Source: Polytrichum commune
Taxonomy: Eukaryota > Streptophyta > Polytrichopsida > Polytrichales > Polytrichaceae
Direction of reading: 5' to 3'
Length of the DNA stretch: 64,000 bases
Assembly: GCA_950295325.1 (NCBI GenBank)
Contig: OX485806.1
Coordinates: forward strand, 39,060,001 to 39,124,000
This document shows positions 1 to 13,186 of this stretch, one piece after another. The position numbers were made by a program, and so were the translations under genes. The notes beneath the pieces are model-generated. The model was not told where the DNA came from. It searched no databases and saw only the letters and a list, made by a program, of their open reading frames with translations. How positions within the stretch are numbered: the stretch's first letter is position 1; each line of letters opens with the position of its first letter.

Positions 1-1597
1 GTGCTAGTTTCATCCAATTTATCTTATTTCATCAAGGTGTTATGAGTTTTAAGGTGTGATTATTATAAGCAGGGGATGGAAAAAATGAGCAATGACTTTC
101 TCATTGGAAAGTGAAAGTGGACTTTACATGGAAGAAAGGCCTATGTAATTCATGATTTTATATTTTGTGTATGTAGAGGAGGCATTTATCACATTAAATT
201 GAAAAGCTTAGTATAAGTACATGAGTATGCAGTTATCATGTTTATGTAGACTTGAATTATTTGATTGTGATCTAAACATATTGTATATATGTGTTGATCA
301 TTATTATCAGTTGATTTATTTGTGTGAGTGTTGACTGAGCACAAATCAAGTTAAATAAAAAAACCATCTTTAATACACTTCGATAATAAGGTCCAACTAT
401 GATAACGTGTACCACTAAAGACTAAATCGAAAGGAGTCCTTACATTTCATAGGGACTCACATTTGAGGCATTATTATTGATCAAAATCACAAATTAACAA
501 TTAAATGTGATGATAATATGTATATTGTGCTAAGTCTTAACTATAACCCTAAGTAAAGTTTTAAATAAATGCATGATAACTACTTAAAGGAGTGTCCAAG
601 GACTCTGAAGAAAGGGTGAAGTGTGACACAATTTTGGTACACCTTATCGTGGTTGGGCCCAACAACCCAATAACAATTGTTTGCATGGTGCAGCAACTAG
701 TTGCAAACTTCTGAGCATCTTTGATTAAAAGCGACGAGGTAATTTTTTCGATAGAAATATAGTGTGGGATTAAAGTGTGAAAGTATGAGTGAAATGTTAG
801 AGTGATGTAAAAGTATATATTATGAGAGCAAGTGAAACAATTTGCCAAAGAGAGTTGTTGCAGTCTTGAAATTTGTGATAAGTTGTGTTGAGGAAGAGTG
901 ATAAACTTTGATATGTCTGCACTTAAAAGAGAGAAAGCTTTGAGCAACTAGGACAGAGCTGAAATGTAATCAGATTGAGCAAATGATAAAGAAAGAGTCC
1001 AGTGATGAGTGAGGCTGAAAGTTACCCTTTGAGAGGAAGAAAGTGTTAAACTGAGAAAGTTACCAAGGGTTGATCCGAGAAAGGAACCACTTGTAGATTG
1101 TTCATGCTAACTTATTGAAAGGAAGCAGGAGTTACACGAGTTGAAATGAGTCCTACTATATCAAAACTTACAACTATAGTCAAAGGGAGACTCAGAACTA
1201 TAGTCGTCATTGTATTTATATCGTTGCCAACTAAGAACGAACAGTGGATAAAATACACTGCAAGATTCTCGCTCAGAGGATCCCAACATAACTTTTCTGA
1301 ATATGTATGCCTACATGTCACTCAAGTTGAAAAGTGCATGGTGGGCATGCAGCAGATGTATCACATGGCCCTACTGTTTCATCACCCTTGTCCCAATATC
1401 TAGGAACATCGTAGATGCTGGCAGCCTTAAACCCTCCCTCGCCCTCAACCCTAGGTGGTACTAGACAGAGTTATGAAGGCTGAAAGCTGAACTGCAGTGC
1501 CCTCATTTATTGTGCCACACATGCATCATCAATATGTCACCTACAATATCCAAAGACCTGCTGAATTCATGGCTTCAGACTAACAAACCATGCACAT
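1..1597. other. AT-rich spacer, no gene recognised
   Basis: This stretch has short random open frames on both strands, none with a recognisable motif or splice-supported continuation. No RNA gene or terminal repeat was found. It ends at the TAA target duplication of the TIR element that starts at 1601. Confidence 0.6.
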
Positions 1598-1600
1598 TAA

Positions 1601-2738
1601 GTGCCGCTTCACACTATGGCCTTCCAAGTCGAGAGGAAGTGGGATTGAGTGGCCAAATTTTGTTGAGAGTCCAAAGAAATGGGCTGAAAATAGCCAATAA
1701 AATATAATAAGTGGAGTCTTCAGCCGGGCATAGTGTGAAGCTTCCAAACGCCAAGCCCAAAGTGCAAACTCAAAGGAGCATCCCACTTTATTCCTTGCTC
1801 AAAATAACCCCTCCAATCTAACGACCAAGATCTTGTCAATGATTGATTTTTTAATGAAAAAAAACCGACAGCCTCTCGACCATAGTTTGGGTTTCCATTC
1901 CCATTCGACCCAAACTCCCTTCGAGAGTCCGTCGCCTTCTTCAAAAAGTAAGCATTTTAAATTGCGATGGCCTTTAGATTTGGCCATAGTGTGAAGGGTC
2001 AAGGGACTAGAGTTTGGGAAGTTTTTGAAGCCTTAGTGGCTAATTGCCGGTAGTTGCTACGAAGGGTCAGATTTTTTCCAATTTACATCGGCAAGAGCCG
2101 GTCTTTTGTAAAATCAATCGGCCAATTGCCTATATTTTCATATTTTCATTGGCCAATATCCGATTAAATGGAATTCATATCGGCACTAATTGTTTAAAAA
2201 ATGTATGAAAGTTGTTAGAAATCATTTCTTAGTACAAAATCTTGAATAAGTGAGAAGAAAGGCATGTTCAAAACTTTAAATTTGAAGAGTTAATATCTTT
2301 GGCAGGAATGCCTTCATCGCTTGAAGGCCAAGGGTCCCCCAATTCTTCATAGAAGCAATTGGATTTGGTCATGGAAAGGTTGCATAATTCAAAAAGTTTA
2401 AGGTTTAGGGTACTTCCTCAAGTGCATCATCAGATGCCCCAGACAAATAGCGCTATGGATGCTTCTGGCTGAAATCCAGTAACTCACAAGAAGAATCGGC
2501 TACGTTTCCAGGACATTTTCTGGTCCATCGGCTAATTGCCGGAGGATTGAAATTACAATCGGATTGCCATCCGATGGTTGGAAATTTGGACCGGCCATGA
2601 GGGGAAATCCATCGGCTAATAATGAACTAGTCGTCGGTTTTCCCTGAACATAGCAAGGGACCGAACTCCTGGTTTCTTGCAATTTGATTGGTGAAAATTG
2701 ACAGCCTCTCGACCTGCGGCCATAATGTGAAGCGCCCC
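1601..2738. mobile_element. PIF/Harbinger-like TIR element, 1.1 kb
   Basis: The left end reads GTGCCGCTTCACACTATGG and the right end, reverse-complemented, GGGGCGCTTCACATTATGG. Both are flanked by the trinucleotide TAA (1598-1600 and 2739-2741). A 3-bp TTA/TAA duplication with a G-rich terminus is the hallmark of PIF/Harbinger elements. No transposase frame survives, so it is non-autonomous. Internally there is a further inverted copy of the terminal motif near 1983-1997, and several copies of a short 'atcggctaattgccgg'-type motif between about 2040 and 2640. The family is related to the elements at 2969 and 18405, which share CTTCACAC in their termini. Confidence 0.7.
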
Positions 2739-2968
2739 TAAGGTCTCAGAATGTGAGACTATTGGAACTACAGTATCACTTCCCCATCACTTTTATATAT
2801 CAGGAGCTTGAAATCTGATAGTCCTAACCAAATTAAGCAGACTATCAGATTCAAACAGAAGCAACCAGTGATGCTGGAACCTCTCAATAGGTCCTAGTGT
2901 TCAAATCAGAAGCAAAGATTTGTCTGTTTTATGAAACTCAGCCGCTACAGGATGGATATCTGATCTGA

Positions 2969-3476
2969 GGGCCATTTCACACACGAGTCTGAGAGCCCAT
3001 GACCATTACACCCCAAGCACTCTCATTGGTGGAAAAGGCGGAGCCGGTCCAAGTTCACTTCACACTACGCTTGAGGGACCAATGGAGTATGTGAATGCAA
3101 GATGGATGTAAAGTCTACATGGATTCCTACATACTATAGAAGGGACCATGTTTCATGATCAGTTGGACTATTTTCAAAAACCACCACTTGGAGGTAGGCC
3201 TAACACAAAACCGGGAGACCATGGCACTCCGAACACTCACAACCGTTGGTTTTATCTTTTAAAAAAAAAAAATCATGTGTGAAGATCCGCATGAATAGGA
3301 ATTCATTAAGATAGCATTTGGTTGAGGACCCGACTACAGATGACTTCACACTACACTTGAGGGTTTGTGACCACACTACATGATTTTGGAAGTGTGTTGG
3401 GACGGCCTTTGGACACTTTGTTTTGGGCTCTCACAAATTCATGGTCACGGCTCTTGGCTCGTGTGTGAAGTGGCCC
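2969..3476. mobile_element. PIF/Harbinger-like MITE, family B (copy 1)
   Basis: The element runs from GGGCCATTTCACACACGAG to CTCGTGTGTGAAGTGGCCC, an almost perfect inverted terminal repeat. Flanks are TGA on the left and TTA on the right, so the 3-bp duplication carries one substitution. Related copies lie at 3949, 18405 and 30293. It is about 508 bp long with no coding potential. Family assignment rests on TIR and target-site length, not on a transposase. Confidence 0.72.
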
Positions 3477-3948
3477 TTAAACCACCACAATTTCCATATG
3501 GTGAAGTGTGGCAGAAGTTCAATGACAAACATTAAATTTCACAAAGATCTTGGAAACTTTACAAACCAACTGGCAAAGAGTTGTAATAAGATCTCAAAGA
3601 GTCGATACAGGACTTCCATCTTCCTAGTTACAAATAAGCTACACATATTTGCAAGCCAGGATCCACTTCCCAATCCTCTCTAATTTATTAATCATATTAA
3701 AAAACGTAACAACTTTACAGAAACTACTACACTAAATAGTGTATTTAGTGTTACTTGCTATTTGAAGTTACACGTAACACAATGTTTTCTTTTACTATTA
3801 ATACTTTTTTTCAACTAAGTGAAGATATCAATGTTTTATAATGTCCAAACAACCAATTTGACTTTTGTTGGCAAAAAATGAGACACACAGTTTATAGGTA
3901 AAGCATTGTCTAATTAAAAATAGTAAGAGATACTAAATACAATATTTA

Positions 3949-4240
3949 GGGCCACTTCACACACAAGACTGAAGGCCCATGACCATTGCAATGTAAGAGC
4001 TCACATGGTCAAAAAGATAGAGACCGTCCAAGTTTGTTGCACACTAGGAGGTGAAGGCCTAAAGGCCCAAAGAAAAGTTCATGGATGCAAAGTCTACATG
4101 AAGCCTTATGTGGCAAGTTGTGGATAGGGTGTATGGCCTGCCAGAATTTGCGTCAAACTCACCCCCAAGAGGTAGGCCTGATGCAAATTTCGGAATACTA
4201 TGGCAGTGAAACAATTGTGAATGGTTGCCATGGTTATTCA
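3949..4240. mobile_element. Family B MITE, 5' part only
   Basis: GGGCCACTTCACACACAAG follows the trinucleotide TTA (3946-3948), and the next 200-300 bases track the family B sequence (gagcccatgacc-like block, 'tctacatg', 'ggaggtaggcct'). The conserved right terminus is absent, so this copy is truncated or decayed at about 4240. The exact right border is not visible. Confidence 0.6.
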
Positions 4241-7200
4241 AATCAATTTTCTAGTAGTAAATTTTCCAGAAAAATGGCAGAGGGTCGTCTCTCCCCACTG
4301 CCCACACCTCCAAGTGTTTGGAGCTTACTAGTATATGTAATTGTAGTAAAAAAAATTCTTCGATTGAATTTTGGTCAACAAGTAGTCTTTTTTTCAATGA
4401 GACCATCATGTCAACATTGGCCTATATTTCATGTGACACGGAGGTTATTGCATTTTGGCACTCTAGGGAATTAGTCAATTTGACACCATCATGATGTATT
4501 TTTAATCCCATTAGCTTCTTTCTTTCTGGTTTCCCATACTTTAAAATTTGTTTCATTTCAATTTATATGAAGACTCAATGGATGGATTTGGATATGGAAT
4601 TATGCTCTTGAACTTGCCAAAATATAAATTTCTATATATTGAACATTGAAGCATATTAGGAAGGTAGGCTTGATGTTTAGAATTCCATTTTTTTTAAAAG
4701 TAATTCAAGAATTCTTGGGAGCATGTGCTTGAGCATTTAAATCTTTTGCAAAGCTTTTCAAGTCCAAATGTCAAACTGCCAAATTTTTGGCCCCTCAACT
4801 TGAGCTCAAGTGGACAGCATGCATTAGTTGCATCTCCCATGCTTTCTTCTCTTGAAATGGAAAGAAATCTCTAAGTCATGGCTAATAATGAAATGTTCTT
4901 CGAGTTAGATTCCCACTTTCATAACATTACTCAGCAATGTGGACCCTTATAAGTTGTGAGTTTAGTTTGAATCTGAGTCTTCCGGCGTAGTTTTTTGAGC
5001 ATCTCACTATTATATTATGAGGGTCCACGGAAGGAGAGTTGAATGTTCAGTAATGTTATGTTAAATTAGAAATCACAGTTAAGTACATTGTAATGATTAA
5101 AACATCTTTCATTACACCGTTTATGATATTTAGTGTCACATGTATAATAATGTCACTTACCCTATTTTGAGGCATATGTTAGGTTATATTGATGATTAAC
5201 AACTTCACCATAATTGACAACTCATGACACTTTGCGTTCAAGTGCGCTTATTAATACCTTGGCATGAGTATGTTCAATAATCTCATGTAGTCCATGCCTA
5301 TGTTACACAATGGTCTACAAGTTAACTACACTAAATACAAATGCATACACTAAATATCAATAACCCTAAAAAAGTAAGTAACATTAAATGTAAACTTAAA
5401 CACTAAATATCAACTATGGTAATGTGTGGAAGTTACAAGTTTGAATTTAGTGTTAGTAAGGATATGAGAAAATAAATTTCACTAATAAAAGGAGAATTCC
5501 AACATATCTTCTAACACTAATTGTCAAAAAATTGAAATGTTTTGTTGAGCAGGGTAGGGTGGTAACAACATTAAATATAATCAAACACTAAATTTAGTGT
5601 AGTAAAGTGTACACAAATAGTGTGATCAAGAATATCTTCCTCTTGCATACAAATATGTAAAAACATGACACTTGTCATTAGTAAACTCAAAAATATCTTC
5701 CCATTGCATACTAAAAAGCAAGACTATTATCTAATGTATCCCAATGTGCTACTCTAAATGCCATAATGTAGATGTTTTTTCACTTAAAGAAGTTACTTAT
5801 GTTGATGAATGGGATCATATCGGCAATTAGCAGGCGTGACACTTTGAGACCTCTAGGCATCTAGTTTAGGCCCTTCACAAATAATGTAAGTGACACTAAA
5901 ATATAAACGGTGTTGTTTATTTGACTATGGATTTAGCATCAGAGACTCAAAAAAACTCAGCAGGACCTAGTTGAATGCATTTTCCACAAACCCATCACTG
6001 GTTATGATTATACTATTTATACCTTTTTAATATTGGTATTTGGTGGGGAGCCTTATAGCCCACTCATATGAACAAGGATATTTGACTGCTTCACTAAATA
6101 ATCCTATTAGTATAAGTGGAAAATTAACGTGGGCCACACTAATTTTCTAGTTAAGGTGGAATTAATATGGGTCCAAGATACCAAGTCTTCTTCTAAGTCC
6201 TCGTGAAGACTTCCAACCAACATATTAAATATTAGTTATAGGATACAAGTAGCACAAATCAAATAATAACCCACATAATTTCTAGAATAACTATTAATGT
6301 GGTTCATGATAAAAAAAAATACTATAAATTTAGCGTGGATTGAAAATTAATGTGGCCCAAATTGATCCTCATAATGAGAATTAGCTTGGGCTCTAGAAAT
6401 TATTGTGACCCACAATAATATCAGGATTGTTTAGTGTAGTTACACACTGGCCAAATGAGTTTGAAAAATCATTGGTTCAAATTCAAGACTTTAGGCCGAT
6501 TGTTATGAAATATTGGACGTTTGTTGTGTGCAAGTGGGCTATAAATGAGGAAGACATCTAGCCTTAGTCAGATTCTCTATAGCCCATATCATTTTGTGTC
6601 AAAGGCTAGAGCAAAGTTAAAGCATACCATGGTAATAAAGACATGTACCATGCCTACACTAGGACAAATGATTGGTTCACACCAATGGGAGAGCTTCCAT
6701 CTTCATAGGAGTTCTTGTCTTCTTTGCAATGGGCAAATTTATAGTTCGTGACATGTAGTGAGGAAACTGTGAGCAAGACAAAAAAATCCATATTGGTAGC
6801 AATAAATTTTGGAAAGAGGTGCACCTCTCCTATCAAGAGGGACTCCCCCTACTACTTGGGACCAATGATTGGCCCTAGTGTGGACATGGTAAGTTAATAA
6901 ACTAAATTTACCAATTAATGAGTGTGGGAAATTAGTGAAGGTGATACGAAATTCCTTAACGCTATGAATTAGTGCCACCAGAAGATTTAAGAAGGATTGT
7001 TCATCTCAACACTTGGCACTATTCACTTGAAGTAGCAACACTTGACATTAATCACTAAAAGTATCCATACTTGGCACTACTCATTGACAAGCATGTGGCT
7101 CGCACTAATTTTGAACTTTACCATCTTCATGAATTTAGTGTCACTCAATAGCAATTTTAACCCTCAACAACTTTGAGATTTGGCTAAATTATGCTTGCAA

Positions 7201-8230
7201 CTTGAAGTAATACCACCCTCACTAATTGGTATATTTAGCGAAGTGTTTATGTACAGACTACAACCCTGCGGCCCGCCTAGATGTCGATAACATCACTTTT
7301 ACATGACCTTGGAGTGTATATTTGTAAAATTTTGTATCCATTGGAATGAATCTAATAAACATCCACACAACTTCTAAAAGAAAACTACATTGATTATGTC
7401 AATCAATGCATGTTACTATTCAGAATTACGCAATGCAATTCTCATATTTAATGAGATTGTAGAATTTTACCAAGCAAAGTCATTGATGTTAAATAGTATC
7501 TGAAAAACTTATTGAACTTTCGTTAGCAAAAATTGAACTCATGAGTCATATGTTATTGCATTGTGTAACTCCGAATAGTAATTACACACTCATTGGGACA
7601 ACTAGTGTAGTATGTTCTGGAAATTTTATCAATTCAAATGTTATGAAGATAATAATTTGTTTCATGCTGGAAACTTTTTTGGGGGGATGTGAGATTGCTA
7701 CATTAGACATCTGATAAGTTCTCAACACTTGACTAGGTAGCTCAGGGAGGTCACCCTGCAAAAAGTAGTAAACCACGTGAGTTAAACTATAGGGCTCAAT
7801 ATATTCATTGGAGGAAATTTTTACATAAGACTTGGATCTAACATAGCCTTCAATTAATGCTTGAAACATCATTATATGTAAAATAGGGTATTGGGAAAAC
7901 CCTCATTTTTTTTCTTCAATAGTAGATATAAATTAGTATGAATAAAATCATGGGAGAATAAAATCAAATACTAGGATGAGTATAATCCCTAGTCCTTCTA
8001 GTAGATAGATGAAAAATAATACATTTTCAACACAATCTAGTGATGTAATCATCACTAAAAGCATATCACGGGCGTAGGAGGGAAAATTCTGCCCATGGGT
8101 TGGAATTATTGGTCCATTTTCAAATCGGTTTAGGGTTTCTGTTTTGAGCCTAGGAGTGGTGGTGCCGCTTGCTCTCATTTTTCACTTTTTGGCTATGCAA
8201 GTTTCAGAGTGATGATCGTCTGATAGTATC
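4241..8230. other. AT-rich spacer with decayed small elements
   Basis: No gene recognised in about 4 kb. The block contains many copies of 'actaaat' and 'gtgtagt' motifs (for example 3727, 5330-5600, 6430) that match the terminus of a small TIR family also seen near 32795 and 50748-51000. A 'gtgggccacactaatttt'-like stretch near 6130 also resembles the inside of the 50.75-kb element. Individual element borders could not be fixed. Confidence 0.45.
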
Positions 8231-8341
8231 TTTAGTGTTTTTGAACACTCACCACATTCGTAATTAATGTTTAGTGTTTTTGAACACTCACCACATTTTT
8301 AATTATTGTTTAGCATTTTTGAACACTCACCATAGTTGTAA
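8231..8341. repeat. 39-bp tandem repeat, about 2.8 copies
   Basis: Units start at 8231, 8270 and 8309. Each reads 'tttagtgtttttgaacactc' followed by 'accacattcgtaatta' with minor substitutions. It is non-coding and isolated. Confidence 0.8.
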
Positions 8342-8764
8342 TGCATATTGAGGCACTAGTTTTTGTTCTGTTGTGATTTGAATGCTTACTCAATTGCTAT
8401 GCTTGTTTGTTTTATGTTGCTTACTAGTTTGGTTCAAATATTTTCATGCACACTGCATATGTCCACGCCAAATGCTTACCCTAAAACCTTTCATGTCCAT
8501 ATGAGCAAATGCCTAGGTTTTATAAGTTCTATAGCGCGCCAAGAATTAGGCTACATTTTGACTTAGAATAACCTTAAGGGTGCTGGAAATAAAGACCAAG
8601 TAGCTTCTTCTTCTTTTTATTCCTATCAAAAGGCTCTCTTAAAATCACAATTACTAGGTAAATAGCCCCCAAACAAATACCCGGTTAGCGTATGTGGTTA
8701 CAAAATATAAGGGGAAGTGACCTCCCCGAGCTAGGTAGCTACCTTTAATGGAAAATTATGCAAC

Positions 8765-9160
8765 ATAGAACTCATTGCCCCAGGCTAAATCACATATGTG
8801 TTCAACTAGGCCCCACGCCTCCTTCACAGCCCGGTCTTCCTGCCCGCACTTGTGTGGGAGCTCTTCCATGTTGGGAACCAATGTGACAATACCCGGTCAA
8901 AATTACAAATATTCAAGTTGACATCACTTTTGTCAAGGTCCTTTGGCATGTGAAAGAACTCCATCATTAACTTGGGAATAATGAAAACGATGCCAACCTG
9001 AATAATTGTAGTTTTGACTGGGTATTGTCACATTTGTTCCCAACAGGGAAGAGCTCTCACGCAAGTGCATGCAAGAAGACCGGGCAGTGAAGGAAGCGTG
9101 GAAGGGGCGGGACCTAGTCAAACACAAATGTGATCTAACCCGGGGCGAACTCATTGAGCC
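8765..9160. mobile_element. Foldback/MITE-like inverted repeat
   Basis: Two arms of about 170 bp are inverted copies of each other: 8765-8935 (with 'cagcccggtcttcctgcccg' and 'gttgggaaccaatgtgacaa') and about 8985-9160 (reverse complement of the same text). They are separated by a loop of about 50 bases. Arm identity is roughly 80-85% by eye, so the element is old. No target duplication could be fixed. A transcript would form a long hairpin. Confidence 0.65.
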
Positions 9161-9867
9161 TCCATCTTCCATAGGTTGAGTTATTAGCACTGAGAGATAA
9201 GAACACTCTAAGAATCCATTGCAAGTCTTGCCATAATGCAAGGTGAGCGATCCATAAAACTAACATCAACTTATGACACATCCTAACACATAGTTTGTAC
9301 TAGGTATCCAAGTCCAACTTGTATATTGTACGCAATTGAAAACCATTAAGGACATTATGAGTAGCACTCTAACCCTTAGGCATTAAAAAAAACATAAAAA
9401 GTTTTTTTATTTGTATATAAGTTGCATGTTTTTCTTTAATTCCACTCAATGTTGGTGGAATTTTCATCCACAAGTTTTTTGAGATTAAAATAGGATCTAC
9501 CTATGTGATCTTGAAACATGAGAGATGAGCTAGTTCAATGCAAAACATGAGCATAAAAAACCTTTCAATTTTTAGAGTATAACAATTGAAAGAATGGATG
9601 TATAAGAAAACACCATGTTTTATCCCTACAAAAGACCTTTGACCGATCAAATTCACATGAAAAATGAGCGGAATGCTTATGTGATCCACCAGAGGGGAAC
9701 ACGACTTAACAACTGAGCACCTCCACAAATTTTCATGCCAAAATGTGCAAACCACAATATGCTAGCCACCTTGTAATTGAAACATACATATTATCACATA
9801 ATTTCTAACCAATGCACACAATGATATTTAATATGATAAAAGTAACTTGCCAGGTGGTCAACCGCCT
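9161..9867. other. Spacer, nothing recognised
   Basis: AT-rich sequence with chance open frames only. No motif, RNA gene or clear terminal repeat was found. Confidence 0.5.
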
Positions 9868-9922
9868 CATGTGATTTGGCGTTGGCCTGTCGGCCTTCTG
9901 TCTCAAAAAAAATAAAAAATGT
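9868..9922 (+). mobile_element. LINE 3' tail fragment
   Basis: The text 'tttggcgttggc' then 'ggccttctgtctcaaaaaaa' and an A-rich tail matches the 3' ends of the LINE copies at 12285, 29486 and 30118. Only the tail is recognisable here, consistent with a severely 5'-truncated insertion. Confidence 0.55.
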
Positions 9923-10436
9923 TAAAGTGAACGACCAATGTGAGCACAAGGTTGTTTTTACATGATCTTGTAAAAAAATCACTTTTATCATATTAAATAT
10001 CATTGATGGTCTGCATTAATGGTCTGCATGTACAATCTGCATTAATGTGGCAACCATTGATTGGAATCAACACCCTCACATGCCCTCCAAGCCCCTGAAT
10101 TCTAACTACCACTTCCATATATAATGACCACTTCTTTGTGCCGTGATTCATGCAAATTCCATATTCAGTTCTAAAAGAGGCAATGACACTATATATGGTC
10201 CAAGCTCATCCAAGGTATGACGTAATAGGTCAATACCTATGTAAGTACCCTCTTTAATGCTTAAAAGTTAGATCTCATTGACTTCTTTGGTCAACCCAAT
10301 CTCATGTTTTCCTTGTAATGAAAATATGACGTCAATCTCATTTCACTCATTTTCATCTCGTTTTTTATTTTTATTTTTTCTAAAACTACATCCGCACCAT
10401 TTATTGTAAGTAGTACAGGGGAAGCCCAAGAGTAGA
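9923..10436. other. Spacer, nothing recognised
   Basis: AT-rich sequence without recognisable coding, RNA or repeat content. It ends at the TAA duplication of the element at 10440. Confidence 0.5.
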
Positions 10437-10439
10437 TAA

Positions 10440-10881
10440 GGGCTGCTTTGCACCTAGAGGCTGGGCCAATTCCCCTTGAGGCTGATTGCATGAAATTTAA
10501 GCCCCTTTTGGGTTGGAGGCCAGCCTCAACTACACATTATAATAAGATTATAATGGGGGCCATTTTTTTCATATGTAAAGGCCTTAGGGCCAAGAAGCTA
10601 GGCCGATTCAATAAATCTAGCATAATCCAATGGATCTAGCTTAATCTAGCATAGAGCCGTTCATATTTTCACATAATCCAATGGATATAGTTCGCTAAAA
10701 AAATCATATTTTTATTTTTTTAAATTTTAATTGAAATGTGACATTGGCCACGAGACCAAGAATTGGCCCTCCATTTTGGGTGCACCCAATGCAACGAGCT
10801 CGGATCGTGTCATACCATGTGCGTTTTGATTAAATATTTCATACCACCAAATTGGCATGGCCTCTAGGTGTAAAACGACCC
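10440..10881. mobile_element. PIF/Harbinger-like MITE, 442 bp
   Basis: The left terminus 'gggctgctttgcacctagag' and the reverse-complemented right terminus 'gggtcgttttacacctagag' form an inverted repeat that extends to about 30 bp. It is flanked by TAA on both sides (10437-10439, 10882-10884). The interior includes a small repeat around 'taatccaatggat'. No coding capacity. Confidence 0.75.
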
Positions 10882-10884
10882 TAA

Positions 10885-12284
10885 ATATGTCAAGAAGGTT
10901 AGAAGGAAATTTATCATCATTTGATTCATGTGTATATATATATATATATATCCATGTCTTGAAGAGGATGAGCTCTGGATTCAAAACGCTCTATTGGCAA
11001 TTTGGCACAACCTCCTATTGCACATGCTATGCTATGTGCATATATATAGATTATCTGACACATTACATTAATGGGGGTCAAGCAAATGTCATTAAATAAA
11101 AAACTGAAAGGTTGAAGTTTTATGAATGTTGTATGAATATCCCTTGGGGTTTGGGAATGTCAATCAAAATCTCTTAGCTTATGGTGAAGCTTATGGTCCC
11201 CACCACTTCTTTTTGCATTTTCACGAATTATGTATGTGGCAAGGTCCAACGACTATGATAAAAGGAAGGTAAGACATTCATCATTACCTCTTACCACATT
11301 CTAGTGAAATCACAGTGAAATTATCCATGAAAGAGAGAGAGAGAGATTATTCTACAATCCATCGCAACCTCGATGCTAGTAGGCTAATGCACTCTAGGTG
11401 ATAACATTGTCACATTTTCGCCTCACCTTGGAGATTCCATCCACATACAAGAAGCTTGCAAACTCAATATGGTAACCAACATGAAAGTATAATGTTTGTT
11501 TCTTGACATGTTGGTATTATGTTCATGTTACCCTATTTGCAATGTATTTCGTGAAAATCAAGCACCAAAATAGAAGTGCAACAACGACATTAGAATATGT
11601 GCTCAAACTATAGACACCGTTTTTAAGTTCAATCGTGTGCACAATTAAGAGTGCGTATATGTTTATCAAATAATAAGAAAATGGTCACTCTGAACTTCCT
11701 ATTTTATAGCTTTTGCATCTTTGTCGATTCCACATTGAAACTTGAATTAGCAATCTTTGTTATTCAAATTATTGAGTGGTGAGAAAATCCTCAATCTGAT
11801 CTAACAATCAAATTGTATGCGGAGTTGGAAGTGCCCACAATAGGACCACATCATACCTAGTAGTAATAACTTAGATACTATTGTAAGAAATCTCTTTTGT
11901 AACAACCAATGACATGAAAATAAATGAAATGCCAGGAAGCCAAAAGGACTCAGGGTTTTGGGACTAAGGGCATGTTTACATGAAAGCCATTAATAGGCCA
12001 TGGCTCTTGAGAATCCTTGAATTCTCATTGGTTGAGAGTGTCAGGGCCCCTCTTTAAGTTTGCATGAGGGTAGTTTTGGACCAAAACCCATAACATCTTC
12101 AATGAATGAAAAATCTACATGGAATCCCACATGACAAGTATGGATAATGTTGGCCGTGATTGTAAGGATTTTTATTGGAACGACTCTTGAAAATAAGCAC
12201 GACGGAATTTGCAGCAGAAATTTGGATTTATACTAAAGGCTTGTGCCCTCCAAAAGCTGTAATCCATGGACTTCTCTATTTTAT
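10885..12284. other. Spacer with microsatellites
   Basis: Contains a (TA)n run near 10931-10951 and a (GA)n run near 11334. A block at 11660-11850 weakly resembles the dispersed sequence duplicated at 39261 and 39556. A stretch near 12000-12130 looks like a strongly diverged family B relative. No gene recognised. Confidence 0.45.
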
Positions 12285-13186
12285 TTATTTATTTATTTGA
12301 GACAAAAGGCCAACATAGCCAACGCCAAATGAAATAAGAGCCAAGAAAACACGCACACATCGAGGGGAGGTTGGGCCCCTCGGGACGCAAAACACTGCCA
12401 CGTAAGAAGTAATGACAACCGACCCCACCAAGGATAACCCACTGGACTCACCAACCAAAGACCACCCCAACCCCACTTGCCAAAGGACTACCCCCAAACC
12501 ATTAAAATGCCCTCAACGGAGAGCAAAACTGCCTATCTATGCTGCCACTTCCAATTCCACTCAATATGCAAATTGTTCCTCTTGCAAAGGACAATCCTGG
12601 AGCCCCAAGTTTGTCAAACCCTTGGAGCATGGTCGCCGTAGAGAAACTACTAATCTTAATTTGCTTGATCACCCTATCCCATGCCGCTTTGGCATAAATG
12701 ATGAGCTCCTCCCAAATTTGGTGCTTGACCTTAGACTCATGCCATTGTTCGCGGTTGAACACTTTGTCATTGCGTTCAATTCAAATGGTCCAAAGCGTGA
12801 TGCCCCTAGGGAGGTGCCAAATTTTGATTTTTTTTTTCATACTTATTCGGAACCCGTTCCCCAAAGGTAACTTGTTTCTAGCTAAAACTATCATAATTGC
12901 ATGTTCTAACCCCAAAGAAACCATGCATGATAGAAGTGGCCCATTTCCATGCCCTCCTAGCTTGAATGCAATCCCAAAATTTGTGCTTGACCGATACGTT
13001 GGTGTTTGGAAGACAAAAGACACATTGCTTGGAGTTAGATGCCGGTGCAATGCGAGCCCTGCATTCATTAACTGCCGTTGCTTTGTGCGAGATGGACCAC
13101 ATGAACGCGGCTTCTTTACCTAAGCAGAGCGGGTCCAAAACTTGAGACCAATGAAACTTGTAATTACCTGAAAGTAGCCTTGCCAT
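12285..13186 (-). pseudogene. Decayed LINE, C-terminal RT zinc-finger region and 3' tail
   Basis: Read on the minus strand, two frames carry the C-terminal region of an L1-type LINE ORF2. From 13186 comes 'KEAAFMWSISHKATAVNE', then CVFC...H..FWDC, the Cys/His-rich zf-RVT type module. From about 12830 to 12640 comes 'IERNDKVFNREQW' and 'IWEELIIYAKAAWDRVI'. The frame breaks near 12880-12980, and one expected Trp codon near 12790 reads TGA, so the element is dead. The 3' end reads 'cgttggctatgttggccttt' then (ATTT)n-type A-rich sequence, matching the tails at 9868, 29486 and 30118. The reverse transcriptase core is missing, so this is a 5'-truncated copy. Confidence 0.8.

Noticed and set aside
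6440-6500. tRNA gene suggested by a 'ggttcaaattc' B-box-like motif
   Set aside because: No cloverleaf arms or anticodon stem can be drawn around it.
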